Shown in pieces: positions 45,817 through 60,900 of a DNA stretch of 64,000 nt. The stretch lies in contig NC_088920.1 of the NCBI RefSeq assembly GCF_038396675.1, positions 67,961,001 to 68,025,000 of the forward strand. The letters are read 5' to 3'. Numbering within the stretch: position 1 is the stretch's first letter; every line of letters begins with the position of its first letter. This DNA comes from Hydra vulgaris. Its lineage: Eukaryota; Cnidaria; Hydrozoa; Anthoathecata; Hydridae. A program made the translations under genes and the position numbers. Below the pieces are notes generated by a model. The model did not search any database and was not told where the DNA came from. It was given only the letters and a program-made list of their open reading frames with translations.

Positions 45817-48800
45817 TATATATAATTATATACTTTATATAAAACTTCTACAAAACACTATATATTATGCTTCATTAAATTTTTTTTTTGTATTAAAAAT
45901 ATATTCAAAGTAAACAAAGCTAAAAGTATTCCATATTCCAACAACTCTTTTTAACAGGAAAAACACATTGAGTCATATTTTACGAAAATAAAAGAAATAG
46001 TTGCGAGGTTCAGTTAGTTGAGCATGTAAATGTACGGTATTTTTATTCTTTTCAAAAAAACAATAAAACTATGTTAAAGAGATTTATAAAAAGACATACA
46101 GAAACAGAGACGCTGAAAAAAAGTTTGAGGGAGAAGTTATAAAGAAGTCTATGAAATAAGTTAGTTTTTATTTTGATTTAGGATGAGAAGGGGCAAGATT
46201 ACCAAACATAGCCTGAATGAGCATATGCAAATCGGTATAAGTCGTTTCTTCGTTACTGCTATTTTTTATTGAAATTATAGCAAAATTGCAGTAAACAATT
46301 CGGTACGTAAATGATGACAATTGGGCACAAAATATTATATATACTAAATATTTTGTATACTAAAACTAAATAAACATACTTTATTAGATTTAGCGTAAGA
46401 GATTTTGTTATTGTATAAATTTGTTTCAAATTAACAATTAAATTTTTTTTAATTTTTCCATTGTATTTAACTTATTATTTTTTTTAGTTCCACTGACCTA
46501 AATAATTAAGCAATATAAGATTACAAAAAAAAAACTAAATAGGACAAATAATAAACTTTTACTGTGAAGCTAATAATTTCTTAGGTAAGGGGGGGGGGAG
46601 GGGTGTTTTGTCCTTTGTTTCCTATTTTTGCGTCACAGTATAAAAGACTTGAAAAATTTATTTATTAAAAAATTTCATAATATTTATATTATCAATTCAT
46701 CATGCATTACACATTTTATACTCGGCAATTTTTTTATTTTACTTACCCAAGGGGTATTTTAAAAAGAAAGTTTATTAGAATACTGAAGATTAGAAAAAAG
46801 TTCATTTAAAATGCAAATACACAATCAAAGAATAAAGTTACCTTATTTTCCGTTCTATTTTTCACCTCACAGATTTTGCGTATGATTTCTAACACACAGT
46901 TATCCATAAACATTTCTCTTTATTTAGCTGTCATGTTTTAACTTCACTATTCTATTATTCGTAAATATGTAAATAGATTAACAAAATCTCAAGGTCGAAA
47001 AGTTTTAAGTATTGGATCTTTTGTTATTAGGCTATCATAACATTTTTTCTTTTCTTTCATTATGGTATTATAAACTCGACAAACCGCTCTTTGGAAACAA
47101 TAGAGCATGTTTGCATGCAAAACAAAACAAAATCAGTTAAATTTTCAACTAAATTTATAAACTGTTTGCACCTAGAAAGGGTATAACTCTAATGGCAAGG
47201 CGTAACTAGAAAAGTAGATTTTTTCCATAGTGCCACTATAAGAGATAAAGAGTGTTTAAAGAAAATTGTGTGTTTAAAGAATGTAATAAATAAAGAATTT
47301 AAGGTATAAAAAAGAAACTTTTAAAGAAAAATTTAAAAATAAGATCAACTTTATTTCCCAAAATTATTTAAAATATCTTTCAAGCTATATCTAACTTTTA
47401 ATGCTACTTCATGAAACATTCTATAATTCATGTTATAATAAGATAACGCAGATTTAAAAAATTAGAAACAAATGAAAGTAAAAATCCGATGGATTTACAC
47501 TTCTGATAAGTCCAACCAATACATTATACAATAAACTCACACTTCTAATATATATAATTGACAATGCTGTAGTTTACACATATTCAAGTTGAACACTAAC
47601 CCCAACCCAAAGTATACTTAAAAATAGTTTTTCCCTCTCCCATTAGAATTTTTATCACCTTTCTAAAATAAGAAGAAAAGCAACCAAACAAAAGAAAATG
47701 AATCTTATACAAATTTATGAAAAATTTATTACCCAAAGTAATAAATTTTTATTTAAATTTAATATCACCGCATCACATGACAAGCACTTATAAAAATTAT
47801 ATAAAAAGAATATATAATATTTAGGTCATTTTTTAAAAATAAAATTCTATTGATATAGGAATCTGAAACATATGTATATAGTATGTTTGTTAAAAATAGC
47901 GATGGTGAAGCATTACTCGCTATCTACTTTTTAAATGATCTCATATATAAAGTAACAGATAATCCCGCTAATAATCCCAGTAAACAGAATATTATAAATA
48001 CGATAATAAACCCGGTGTAAATACAGCTATAAAACATATTCGGTTCAATAAAAAATTGAAAGACTGATCCATTAATTTACCGTTCTAAAAAAGCTAACAA
48101 TAGAAAAAGTGTGGCGATTTCGTTCCTTACTATTGTACTATTGTAAGCCCAATTTTTTTTTAAATAAAAATTACCTTTTTGTTCTTTTAGGACAATAAAA
48201 GCTGACGTCCAATTTTAAAACAAAAACTGAGCTGAAAAAATTCGAATGAACATAAACAAGCGTTAGAAACAAGCTCCGTTTCAAAGCATTGTAAAATAAT
48301 TTTTTAGCTCTTTGTTCATTGTTTGCGAAACAATGCCATGAATAAAGGTTTTTCAATGACCTACTGTTTAATTTGAATGGTCTCAATTGATGGTGGTGCG
48401 CTTCAAATGAATATAGGACCTGTTCTGATCAAGTTTATTCATCGGCTTTTAGTAATTCAATTTATTATAGATATTTGTTATTGAGTTGAATGCTTCATTC
48501 AACTTTGAGCATTGTTTGTTAGCGTTTGTCGAAACAATGTTCAAGAAGTTGTTCCGAAGCTGCGGTTTTACTGAAAAAACAATAACGTATAAATTTTATA
48601 CCGCGTCAACAATTTAGTCTAAAAGACTGATAGGATTTAATACAAAATCAGAATCTAAAAAGTATATTACGAGTATTATTTCATGAAGTATTATTATTAA
48701 AAAAATCTTCAAAACCGATTAAGCTTTGAAAAAATCGCTAAGCTTTATTCCTCTGCAAATTGTATAATATTTTTCTAAATGTTCGGAGAATGAGTCGGAA

Positions 48801-49188
48801 AAAATTCTTTGATATTTGTAAAAACAGAATATTTATTTGCTCTTTGTGTGCAGTTAAATTCTCCCGATTTTCCGTTCTTAAAATCGTGTTTTCATATAAA
48901 TCACACTATAATATCGCTGCGCTTCTTTAACAATTATATAAAAGCACTAGTAACGAAGTTAAAATTATTTAAAACTTTATATTTTGAGTGCGTAAACTAA
49001 TAAAAAAAATTATTATATAAACATTGAAACAATTTCAGTTGTATTATTTTAAAAAAAGAAAAGAAATAAACAATAAAAGGAATCATATTAATCATTTTAA
49101 GTAATTACCAGAGCAAATTTTTTTTCTTTATAAAATTTTTAAAGTTATTGCAACGACAATATTTGCAAAAAACGAGAAAATTTATATA
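45817..49188. other. Long AT-rich intergenic stretch
   Basis: No gene, RNA or mobile element could be supported. A G-run lies at 46590-46605, and a GAAACAATG word is repeated near 48325 and 48530. It probably contains the upstream regulatory region of the minus-strand SOX gene, but no specific site could be named. Confidence 0.4.
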
Positions 49189-49360
<172 letters not shown>

Positions 49361-51151
49361 TATATACATATGTAACTTTCAGTATATTTTTACAAAAAAT
49401 ATAAACAATTTTCAATTTTAAAAATATAAAAGTTTTCAATATAACGACATCAGCTCTTAAACTGAACGTCAGTTTTTAGCTTAGATTAATTCATATCTAG
49501 ATTCGGCTGATACTAATTCAGTTGGCAACGTTTAGCTTGATAAACAATCCATATTATCAACTTTATTGGTGACCGAGTTTTAATAAACCTGGTTTAAACC
49601 CAATATATGGAAAGCGACACACCTTACTCGTGCTCCCACAACACCTGCATTAACAATTTTAGATTCCCACTATACCGTCGTCATATTCTAAGTTTCTAGC
49701 TAGTTTTACCTCCTCATCCGCAATTGCCTATCAAATATAATAATAAATGCAACTATAAACAAAAATTTATTTATAATTTTTATTATAATCGCCGCACTGC
49801 TTCAAATCAAATTATAAAGACGAGACTCATTTAAAAGTTATGGTAATTAAATAATTACAAAAAATTTAACACTCATTAAAAAAGTTGAAAAATAAAATTA
49901 GAAATTTAACTAAGAACAATTAAAAACACTGAAAAATTAAAAATTTTCATAATAATAATAAAAAACGACATTTGAAAATTAATCTGGTCAATCGTAAATA
50001 TACACATACACAAAACACTCCTATAGTGAAGATCATGTTAAACATCGTTATAACCGATGTTGCGTTCTTTCAAAAAGCTTAATTCTTTTTTATTGAATTT
50101 GTTTAAATAATTTTCGGTTTTGTTATTATATTATGTTTATTATAACCATTGTATATTCTAATTAAATTTTTCGGAATTTTTATAAATGAGAGAGATTACT
50201 GGTCATTTCGAGTAGCATATCAAACCGCGACAAAACCTCATCATCCAGTCACACAAATAGAAAAGCTGCAAAGAATACCTTTGCGAGATGGTAGACTGAG
50301 GGGTATCACACAAAGGTTGGAACCCAAGTGAAAAATTAAAACTAGCGAATAACTTATCAAAGCCATAGTTGTTATAGGTCTAGCAACTTTTAATACTTAG
50401 TTTTTTAACTTAATATTTAACAAGTCTCGAAAAAATATCCACTTAACATTTTTACTTTAATCGAAATGATAAACTTTTTGTTATAGAACGGCTATATTAA
50501 ATTTTGGCATAAGACTTCCTATTTTCTAATTCTAAAAATTAATTTTCGGCTTTGTCTACGCTAATTCACTTTTAGTTCAGCAGTTTTTTTTGCAAGTAGT
50601 TAAAATAACTTAAACCCTTAACCTCAGCCATTACGGATTTTCCAAATATATCTTATCAAAAATATTTTAAACAAACTTTTTAATTTAAAGAACGATAAAT
50701 AAACTTCTATAACTTTTTTGCGGAAAAGCAAGCATCCCCCAATGATCGGAACTGAAATACTTCACACTTCAAGAAGTTTTACTCGTGCTTATAGCACCGT
50801 AAATAAAAAATGGAGCACATAAATTAAAATTTAAGCTGTCAACATTTTGTTTTGATACAAAAACTAGAATTTGTATAAGTTACTTAAAGAACGTTTGTTT
50901 TTCTCATAACTAAAATAGACGTAGCCATGTTTTAAAAACATTTAACTACCGATTACCATTTATCTTTCGATAGGGAAGATAGCATTTTATCATTTAATAC
51001 CAACCATCTAATTGTACCTTGGATTAAAATAGATCATCTGCATAAGTGCTATTGGTCATCTGATTGCAAGTGTCTTCCAAAAGATTTTATCCGTTGGACT
51101 AAGTTTGCATTGACTAACCTTTGGTGTCAAACACCTACACGCTCAAAGGTT
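49361..51151. other. Intergenic stretch between SOX and INTS6
   Basis: No gene is recognised. A 60-codon plus frame at 50149-50331 has a non-repetitive second half (TATKPHHPVTQIEKLQRIPL) but no family or splice context. The part next to 51152 must include the INTS6 3'UTR. Confidence 0.4.
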
Positions 51152-54100
51152 TTAACTTTTTTCAGATATTACTAAATTTTGAAGTAAAGTCTCAAGCTTC
51201 TTTACAAGACTATGCAGTTGAAATCTATTACTTTCGTCTATAAGTTCGTTAATAAACAGAAATTTAGCGTTAGAAGAAACGTTTAATGACTCCAAGAGAT
51301 TGAGTATAAATTGAAAATCTAAAAATAAAAATTCAACTATACATAAACAAACAAAAAAAAACATAAATGAGTATTAACAATATGAATAAAAGAATGAATA
51401 AAATCGGATAATAAAAATAAATGAATAATAACAAAAATAAATATATATGAACATTAAATATATAAATGAAAGTGAAGGATGTCAACCTTTCCGTTCTCGA
51501 AGAGCTTTCCAGACCTCAAGACGAATCTTAACAGGATATTTTTTTTGAAGTTCTAATCTCGCTTGTTTTAGAGAATGATTAGAAAGATTATTTACATCAT
51601 TTGCTATAAGAGATTCTTTAGGAACCTCTAAAGAAAAAATTGGAACGTTCGTCGAAGAAGAAACTAAAGTACTTTCAGCGTCTAATTTTTCATCGTTATT
51701 TAAATTATTAACTTTTCTCTTTCTATGCATTTTTTGTAATTTTCGAAGTTGGTCGTTTACACTTATTGATGTTAGTTTTTTATCGTCTTTCTTATTCACA
51801 ACTTTTGAGTCTTTGCTATTGTTTTTAACATAAGTGTCTTCAGATTTAAGACACTTTTGATCGATAACTTGATTTATAATATTTTTTACGGGTTCTAATT
51901 TAGAAAAAGATATCAGTTTTGGCGGCGGAGTATTAGGACGCCCAACTGGACGCCTACTAGGAGCAGAATCATTTCTTTTTCGTTTTACTTTTAGAGCTAA
52001 CGGTTCGTTTAAACGCTTCCGAGGATTTTGGTTAAAAGCACTTTCATCTGCTTCATCAACGATAAATTGCTAAGAATAAAAAAATAACTTTATATTTATA
52101 TAATTTAAAAGACGAAATGCATTTAAAAACAAATATACTAATATATATTTTATTAAATTTTAAAAATACTCAGAAAAAAAAAAAAAAAAAAAAAAAGGTG
52201 ATATTGTAGCAGCGCTTTGTTTGACCTCAACTTTGTAACCGCCAGAGGTTGATTGTGGCTCATGAATTTAAATTGAAATAAATATTTGAAAAACAACTTA
52301 CTAAGTAAGTCTTTTAAAAACTACACTTTTAAAATCTCTTATCTATCTTTACATAAGATTTTCTTTCTCTATTATATAAAGATTATAAAGTGTTCCTAAA
52401 TACAAAAACATTAATAAACTTTAAATATTAAAGACCATCGTTGCAAAAAGACATTTTTGTAGCTACAGAAATTACTGTGCAACTTTTTTTGTGACACCTT
52501 TTAGTTTATTCTCATTTTATGATGTTTATACCTAAACGATAATCTTGATATCTACATCATAATCTAGATATCTACATCATAATCTTGATATCTACATTAT
52601 TATCTTGATATCTACATCATAATCTTATTTAAATCATCTAATTCTGTTTTCTGCTCATCTTATTCTATTTATTATTTTAAATTTATTTTAAAAAGTTTTG
52701 AAACATTTACAAAGTGTAATCTTAGTGTTCACTGCTTACTAAGCCAATCTATCATTGCATTATTCAACTAAATTAAAATAACAGTTTCTTGTTTTTCAAT
52801 GTCTTAATTGCAAAAATTTGACATTTTCACAATTGCAAGACATTTATAGAAAAAAAAATAGCATCATACTTGGTCCTGTTCTTTTAACTTGAATGGATTT
52901 CCGAAGGTATGCAAACGAATTTGACTAGAATCAACTTCGCGTAAAGGTTTTACTTGTTGAAGTTCCGGCTCTTTGTAGTTACCCATCATGCTTATAGAGA
53001 TGCAATGTTTTAATTCTAAATTCAAATAACATAAACATCTATTTTTTTTTAAGATTTACAATAAAAAATTGTCAATCAGTAAAACTAGTACTTGAAAATA
53101 GAAGAATTCAGTAAACTAATGTGAACAATGTTTTGATTGGATTATATTCTTGTCTATTTTATCTATCAGACTCTTAATGCTTAAAACACAACATGCAACA
53201 AGAAAAATATGAAACCATTTAGAGCAGCTTAAATATGTACTAAATGACTATTCTTAAGAATGAATTACTAAAAAATTGGTAAAAACATTTAATGTTATTA
53301 GTAAATAAAATTCATAATAATTTAAAACAATACCCTCATCATGCATTCTGCTACTCAGAATATTTGGCATTTGAAAGAAATTAGCTCTCATTCTGTTAAC
53401 ATGGTCAATAATATCACCACGATGAATGTCAAATGGATTCTTATAACTTTGGACTTGAAATCTCTGTATAAAAAATGAAATAGATAAATAGTTTAATATA
53501 CATAACAAATTTTAGTTAACAATAAAGTTTACAAGTTTTAAAAGAACTATTTTGAACAGAAAGATTCATTAAAGTGCAGAAGGGGAAAACAACTTAAGTG
53601 GAGCAAAAAGGAAACACAACTATATTTTGCAAAAAAAAAAAAAAAAAAATATATAAATGGTCTGGGAGCCGTAAGTAACAAGTTATTTGCTTCCCAATCC
53701 CATTTTGAGCTTCCGTATTTTATTTCATAGTCCTAAAATGTTTCTAAAGTATTGTCTTGTTAACTAAGCTAATTTTTTTAATTTAGATGATTTTAACACT
53801 CATTCAGAGTTTCATTTTTTTTTTTTACATTTTTTAAGTTTTAAAAAGCAATCAACAAAATAGAAGTTTACAAACCATTAAATATATTAAAATCATTAAA
53901 TATATTAAAATTAACCATATAATATATTAAAACCATTAAAAACCATTAAATACATTAAATAAAATTGAAGTTTACAAACCATTAAATATATAATACATTA
54001 AATAAAATTGAAGTTTTTTAATCTATATTGATTGTGAATATTTCTTTTTTTAATCATTATTAAGTGGTACTTTCAGAGCACACTAATATAAAATGAAGTT

Positions 54101-54878
54101 ATGAAATTGAAAAAATACAGTTGCATAATTCTTATACAAAATTACTTATAAAAAAACCAATCAACAAGTTTTTTATAATTTTGGTTATAAATATTTGATT
54201 TTATTACAAGTAAACAGGTAATAATAAAATAAATTTTTATAAAAATGGAAAAACAGTAAAAGCACTATTGGTTGTAAACCAAGAAAACTACTGAAAGATG
54301 ATGAATCTTTTAAACAAGATTCTAAATGAAATTAAAGGAATTTAATTTTTTTTTGTGGATCTAAAATCTTCAGAGTGGTTAGTTTATTATACAGTGATGA
54401 TGGTCTGCATTTTTATTAAAGAGTGATAATGGTCTGCATTTTTATTAAACAGTGATGACGGTTTGCATTTTTATTAAACAGTAATGATGGTCTGCATTTT
54501 TATTAGACAGTGATACTGATCTGCATTTTGCTGTTAACTTATTTAAAATTGAAGTTTCTTAAATCAAACACAAAAATCTTTATGTGTTTCATTTAAGAAA
54601 CTTCAATTTTAAATAAGTTAACAGCAAAATGCAGATCAGTATCACTGTCTAATAAAAATGCAGATTTGCAATTTGTAAAAAACACATAAAGATTTATTTG
54701 TTTTTTACAAAACACATGAATCTTTAATTACATCAACCAATGCAGGTAAATTTCTAGACATGAAAAATTGAGCTTCCTCAGTGGTCCTGTAAAAAATAAA
54801 ATTTTTTGTTAATTAAAGATTAACTTTTATTAAATATTTTAATATGTGAAACTAATTTTATACAATTTACACACACAC

Positions 54879-54935
<57 letters not shown>

Positions 54936-57900
54936 CACATTTTTATATTGAAAAGGATTAGAAAAATAAATACAATATAATTACATTTTTGTTTTGTCAT
55001 CAATTGGTTCAGGTTTCATACGATTTATTGCAACATTTTCTTTTAACAAAAATGCTTTAAAATCTTTTTGTTTACCGTCTGTCAATTGTGGTGCACTAAC
55101 AATAAAAATTTTAAATTTTTTAAAAAATGTTAAAATGTTTAAATAACAACTTCCAAAAACAAATTCAAAAATGTGTACTATGGTAACAGATATATAAAAA
55201 ACGTACTATGGTAATGTTATTTTGATGGGGTCAACTGTGCTCTGTTGACTGTGAATATTTATCAGCCTCTCTGCTTCATTTTTCCCAAGATGCTTGATTC
55301 TTTTCATATACGAAAGAATATTGTAATTTAAGGAACCATCAAAATGATCAGGTATTAAGTTGTTAGTAACTCCCATTCTTTTAAATGCATTTTGAAGTGA
55401 CTAAAAAAATCAATAGATATAATCAATCAGAAAAATATAAAAAATTGAAAAATATAAAAAATTTATCAATTATATTATGCCGAAAAAATGAAAACAATCT
55501 TGATCTTTACAAATTTATTTGATTTTATATTATAAATAGTTAGTTATAGAGTTGCAATGCAAGCTTATCGGCTCACACGTAGTAACCCATCTTAGGATAA
55601 GCCACTGTAGCAATTATGCTGGAGGTTGTCCAGCCAATTCTTGAATGCTTTGACTGTTCTTGCGTTCACTGTATTATCGGATAGCGAGTTTTAACAGTTC
55701 ACAATTCTGTTAGTGAAGAAATTGATTCCGATGCGCTGTTACGGACTAATTCTTTGCTCAGTTGTCCTCTAAGACCAGCTCTGGGCTCTCTTGTGATTGT
55801 TGGTACACACCATTTCACTTTACTGATTCCTTTTAATATTTTAAATTATTGAAGGAGGTCGCCCCTTTGTTGACGCAAAGTTAGACTAGTTAGGTTGAGT
55901 TTGGTTAGCCTTTCTTCATAGCTATGTTGCCTCATTGCGTGTCCAATCTTGGTCGCTAGTCGCTGAACTTTTTCAAGTGTTTTTTGGTCCTTTTTTGTTG
56001 ATGGCAACCAAGTACATACTGCATATTCCAAATGTGGCCTGACATGTTTTTCCATAGTGCTGGATCTCACAATATAAACTTGTTTTTTAACAGTCCAAGA
56101 AATTTATTTGCGATCAATGCAGCTTTATTGACTTGTTATCTGGCTTAAGATCTTGACTTATTGTGACACCAAGGTCTATTTCTATCATCACTGTTGTTAG
56201 ATCTCTTTTTGTGCCTGATAGTGGATCTAGCGTAGCGTATGTCACTGATTTGTTTGCTCGGCCAATTGCATCACTTTTGATTTACTAAGATTTAGTTACA
56301 TTTGCTAAGTGTAGCACCAATCACTTATCTTGATGATATCATCTTGCAGGCTTTTAGCGTCAAGCTCTTTATTTCCTGGCCGGATTGGTGCTATTAATTT
56401 GGTGTTGTCCGCAAACATTTTGTAGCAAGAGTTAATGTTGTCTGGGAGGTCGTTAATGAAGATGGAAAATAGAATTGGTCCTAGCACGGGTCTTTGGACA
56501 ACACCGCTAGATACTGGTTTCCTGATAATGTGTCACCTAAAATGACTCGCTGATGTCGATTTGTTAAAAATGAGCAAATCCATGCAAGCAGTTGACCTAT
56601 TATTTCATATTTGCCCAGTTTTTCAATAGGACTAGTATGCTGAACTAAATCAAATGCATGTAAAAAGTGGAGAAATACGATATCTAGTGGTATATTTTTT
56701 GCCATTGTTTTTGGTGGCTAAGTTTGTCATACATGATTTATTCGCAACAAAACCATGTTGTTCGCTACGAAAAAGGTTATTTTTTGTGAAGTAGTTGATA
56801 AGTTTATTCCTTACTATTTCCTCCATAATTTTACATGGGATCAAAGTCAAACTGATTGGTCTATAGTTTCCGGGATCTGTTGGGCTTCCTTTTTTAAATA
56901 TCGGCATTACATTTGTATCTAGCCATGCTGTTGAACGCATTGATACATTAAATAAGATCGATAGTGGCTTGGCGAGTTTGGTGGCAAGTGCTTTGTTCAT
57001 AACTATTTAGTTCATTATTTTTATTAGATAAATATACTTTCATTAGATAAATATCAAATTTTTATTAGATAAATATCTACAACATTAAGTTCAGTTTCTT
57101 TAAGAAATTAAAGTGTAATGTTAGTTTAACTTTTTTAAATATATATTTAACCCTATAAACATTTCTCACAAATCATTATTTTTCATCAATATTTAAAAAG
57201 TTTGAAATAATTTTTATAGCAAAATTTGTTAAATGAAATTTTAAAAATTTTTTTCTAATGAGAAGGATCATATATTTATATCAAGTTTTATTATATTTTG
57301 TTTGAGCTTAAAAGAAAATAGCTTAGGCGTTTTGCTAAAAGAAGTATAGCTTAATTATATATACATGTCATAACAACCTTAAGAAGAATAGTATATTTAT
57401 ATACATGTTATAATTACAGTAATACATGTCATATAATTATATAATCCAGCTTTAGGTATTATTAGTTTAAAGTGAGAATTTTTAAAGTTTAGAAAATGGC
57501 TAACAAATAGCCAAAAATTTTAAATCAATTAATTTTCTGCTGTTTACTAAAATTTATTGAAGTAAAGTGACCGAATTAATAACAAGTTTAGATATAGTTG
57601 GTGTGGAACAGACTATGACCTGTATCTTACTGTTCCTGATTAATTCAAAAATAATTAAATCAAAAAATGAAGAGTTTTGATTAGATAATTTTTTTCTTGT
57701 TACTTAAATAAGATAGACAGTTTAGACCCTGGTTTAGGGCTTTATTTTTTTATACTAAATTTTTTTTTTTTTTAAATCAGACTGTAATTAATGTTGTCTA
57801 AAATTTTATGATTTCTAAATAAAGCATTTTATATTTATATATTGATACAGATTCACAGTTAAATAATTGATGCTCCCTTGAGACACAAAAATTATACTTC

Positions 57901-60900
57901 ATATAAAGTTGTTTTTGAATAAATTCAAAAAAGCACTAACATTTTTTTAGAAATTATTTTGATCAAATAGTTTTTTGTAATGAGTCATGTGGTTTAAGGT
58001 GCTGTATATGATATTTTAAAACAAATTCAATACATTTAAACTTATAACTTGTATTTCATAGTTAAAATGCCTATTTTTTTATAACAAAAAAGTGTAACAA
58101 AAATTTGTAACATTATTTTTATATCACTCGAAAGAAGGTGGGGGCAGGAATGTTTGCAACTTCGTAAAGATTTGTTGCATAATAAATCTAGTTAAGTTGG
58201 GTGTTAACCAAAATTTTTGAAAAGTATCAACAAAAAAAAATTTATGTTTTTTTTTGAAAAAAAAAACAAAAAAAAAAACATTTTTGCTTCCAACAAGGCT
58301 GCAAGCAACCACTAATTAAAGTTGTAAGTTACTGGAAGAGAAAAGATAAAGATTGTAGAGCAAGATGATGATTGACAGACAACTTAAAGGATTGCAAATT
58401 ATACGAATCAGGAAAGCAAGATGAAGGAAGCGAATTCCAAAGAACTGATGTTTGAGGTAAAAAACTAGATGAATAAGCGTTTTTGGAGCACTTAGGAACA
58501 GTCACAGAAAAAGGATGAGACTTAATTGAATGACAAGTAACACGAGAATGAATTTTAGTAGATGGCACAAGAGACGCTAGCTCTTTAGAGCAGTGCCCAT
58601 TATAGTATTTGTAGAAAAGAGAAAGAGAAGCAACATTATGTATTTTTAAAGACAATTTTCTGTACTTTTAAATTCAGATGATGAAAATTTTCTCGATGAA
58701 GCCATACAGGTTGAGGAACATGAGGAGCATTTACAACAGGATATGATTGATGAAGAAAGTGCAGCAGTTTGGGAAAAAAATCTAGCCATTGTTTTCCAAG
58801 AAGGTGTAAACATGCCAAGATTGAGATGTGCAGCTTTGTTCACACTTTGGAGCTAGCTAGTTGTGATGCTTTAAAAAAAACTTTTTTGGTAGAAGTCTAG
58901 AATGTTGTGAAGAAACTAAGAAATTCATAATAAATTTCTAGCTGCAGTTTTTGTTAATGCTAGATGTAGAATACTGTTAAAAGAGAATCAGATATATGAG
59001 CAAAACAAAACAAAAACTTACAAAAGAGATGCCAAAAATATAACAGTAAGTCAAGAAATAAGAAAAACAGCCAAATAAATTTGAAAAAGAAAATGATAAA
59101 AAAAACCAAAAGAAAAAAAAAAGAAAGGAAAAGTGTGACCAAAATTAATTTTTTAAATAAAAATACTGAAAATACAAATAAAAAAAACAAAAAAAAAAAA
59201 AACTATTTTTACTAAATTTAAATAAAAACAGAAGAAAGTACAGGAAATTTTCAAATGTGAAAATGAAGGAATTTAGTTCATTCTTAAGATTCATATTTTT
59301 TTTAAACTTGTATAGTTCCATCCCACAAAAGACAGAGGTTCCATCCCACAAAAGACAGAGGTTCCACCTCACAAAGGACAGAGGTTAGAAGCGTTTCTAT
59401 GAATAGCTAAACAAATCTTTGAAAAAAAAATTTTTTTTTAATTTTTTTTGAGGAAAAATATATAAATATATATAACATATTATTATTAAAATATTATAAA
59501 TATATATAATATATTATTATTAAAATATTAGACCAAAAAACTTTTGGAATGCTTTTAGATGTTTAAACAAAGACATAAATTCTAGATTATTTACCATAAA
59601 TAATAAAAAAAAACAAAGAATCCATTACTTCAGAATTTGCAAACCACTTCGAAAAAGTACTGAATACTTCAAAAATAACACATCGTAATGGAAATCATCG
59701 GAGAATTCCCCCGTGTACAAAACATGATGATGTTATAATAACTGAAGAAAATATAATTAGGGCTATTTCGAACCTAAAATTTAAAAAATCTCCTGACTCT
59801 TTCGGTATCTCAGGAGAACATTTGAAATACGCAAATTGTGATACTTTAACAAAATGGCTCATCAAATTTTTTAATTATTCCATTAATTATGGATGGACAC
59901 CATTACCAATGTCGACGTCTATTATTGTACCCCTTGTTAAATTGTATAAAAAAATCTTTAGATAGCCCGAACAATTATCGCGGTATTAGCATTATACCAA
60001 TTTTTACAAAGGTTCTAGAATACCTAATCCTTATTATATGTCCGGATATTAGAGATACTCACCCCCAACAATTTGGATTCAATGCTAACTGTTCAACGCT
60101 ACATGCTGAATTTCTAATTAGCGAAACAATTAAACATTACAATAGCAACAATTCACCTGTATACCTATGCTCTTTAGATGTAGAAAAAGCTTTTGATAGC
60201 TGCAACTGGAATATCCTATTTGATAAATTATATTTCGATAAAAAATTACCACTCTGTATAGTTAACACTATCTCTTCGTTATATAACAATAGTAGTGCAA
60301 CAGTCTCATATCAAGGTTGTAAATCAAACTCCTTTCTTCTAAAGCAAGGAGTAAGACAAGGATCGATTCTTTCACCTCACCTATATAATATTTACACTGA
60401 AAGTCTTCTTGAAACTATTACAAATCAAGGTATTGTTGGCACATCGATATATGGTAACTTCACTAACTATGGTAAATTAAACTTGTTTCTTCGTCTTCTT
60501 AATAATAAAACAACTTTAGACATTATCTTTTCACAACTGAAACACCCCTTATTTAAACATTCGTTTGTTGGCGATATTCAGGACCTATGCCGTTTTCGGA
60601 TGCTAAATTTTCAAAACTTAATTCAAAATAAAAAGAAGATAAAAATAGCACTTTCTAAAAGTGAAATTCCCTCCGAAGTTGAACAAACTTTGAAACATGC
60701 AATAGAGTGCTGGAATGCGAAAGAGCAAAGAGGAATTTTTAAACAAATTCTGGAAGAAAAAATTCTTAAGTGAAAATCACGAGAAATAACTTTCTTATTT
60801 TTCTTTTTTACTTTGTAAATTACATTGGGTGTTAAGTAAATGAAATAATAATAATATTTTTAGCTTTTGTATGTTACGTTTTACGTTAGTGATACAATTG

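Noticed and set aside
52174..52196. Retroposon poly-A tail
   Set aside because: The A-run in an INTS6 intron has no adjoining LINE or SINE body that I could identify.
58960..59372. Phe-rich minus-strand frames
   Set aside because: Phe/Leu runs arise from A-rich homopolymers on the plus strand; no domain or start context.
59316..59386. Possible CRISPR-like repeats
   Set aside because: Direct head-to-tail 22-bp tandem copies without spacers in a eukaryotic context.
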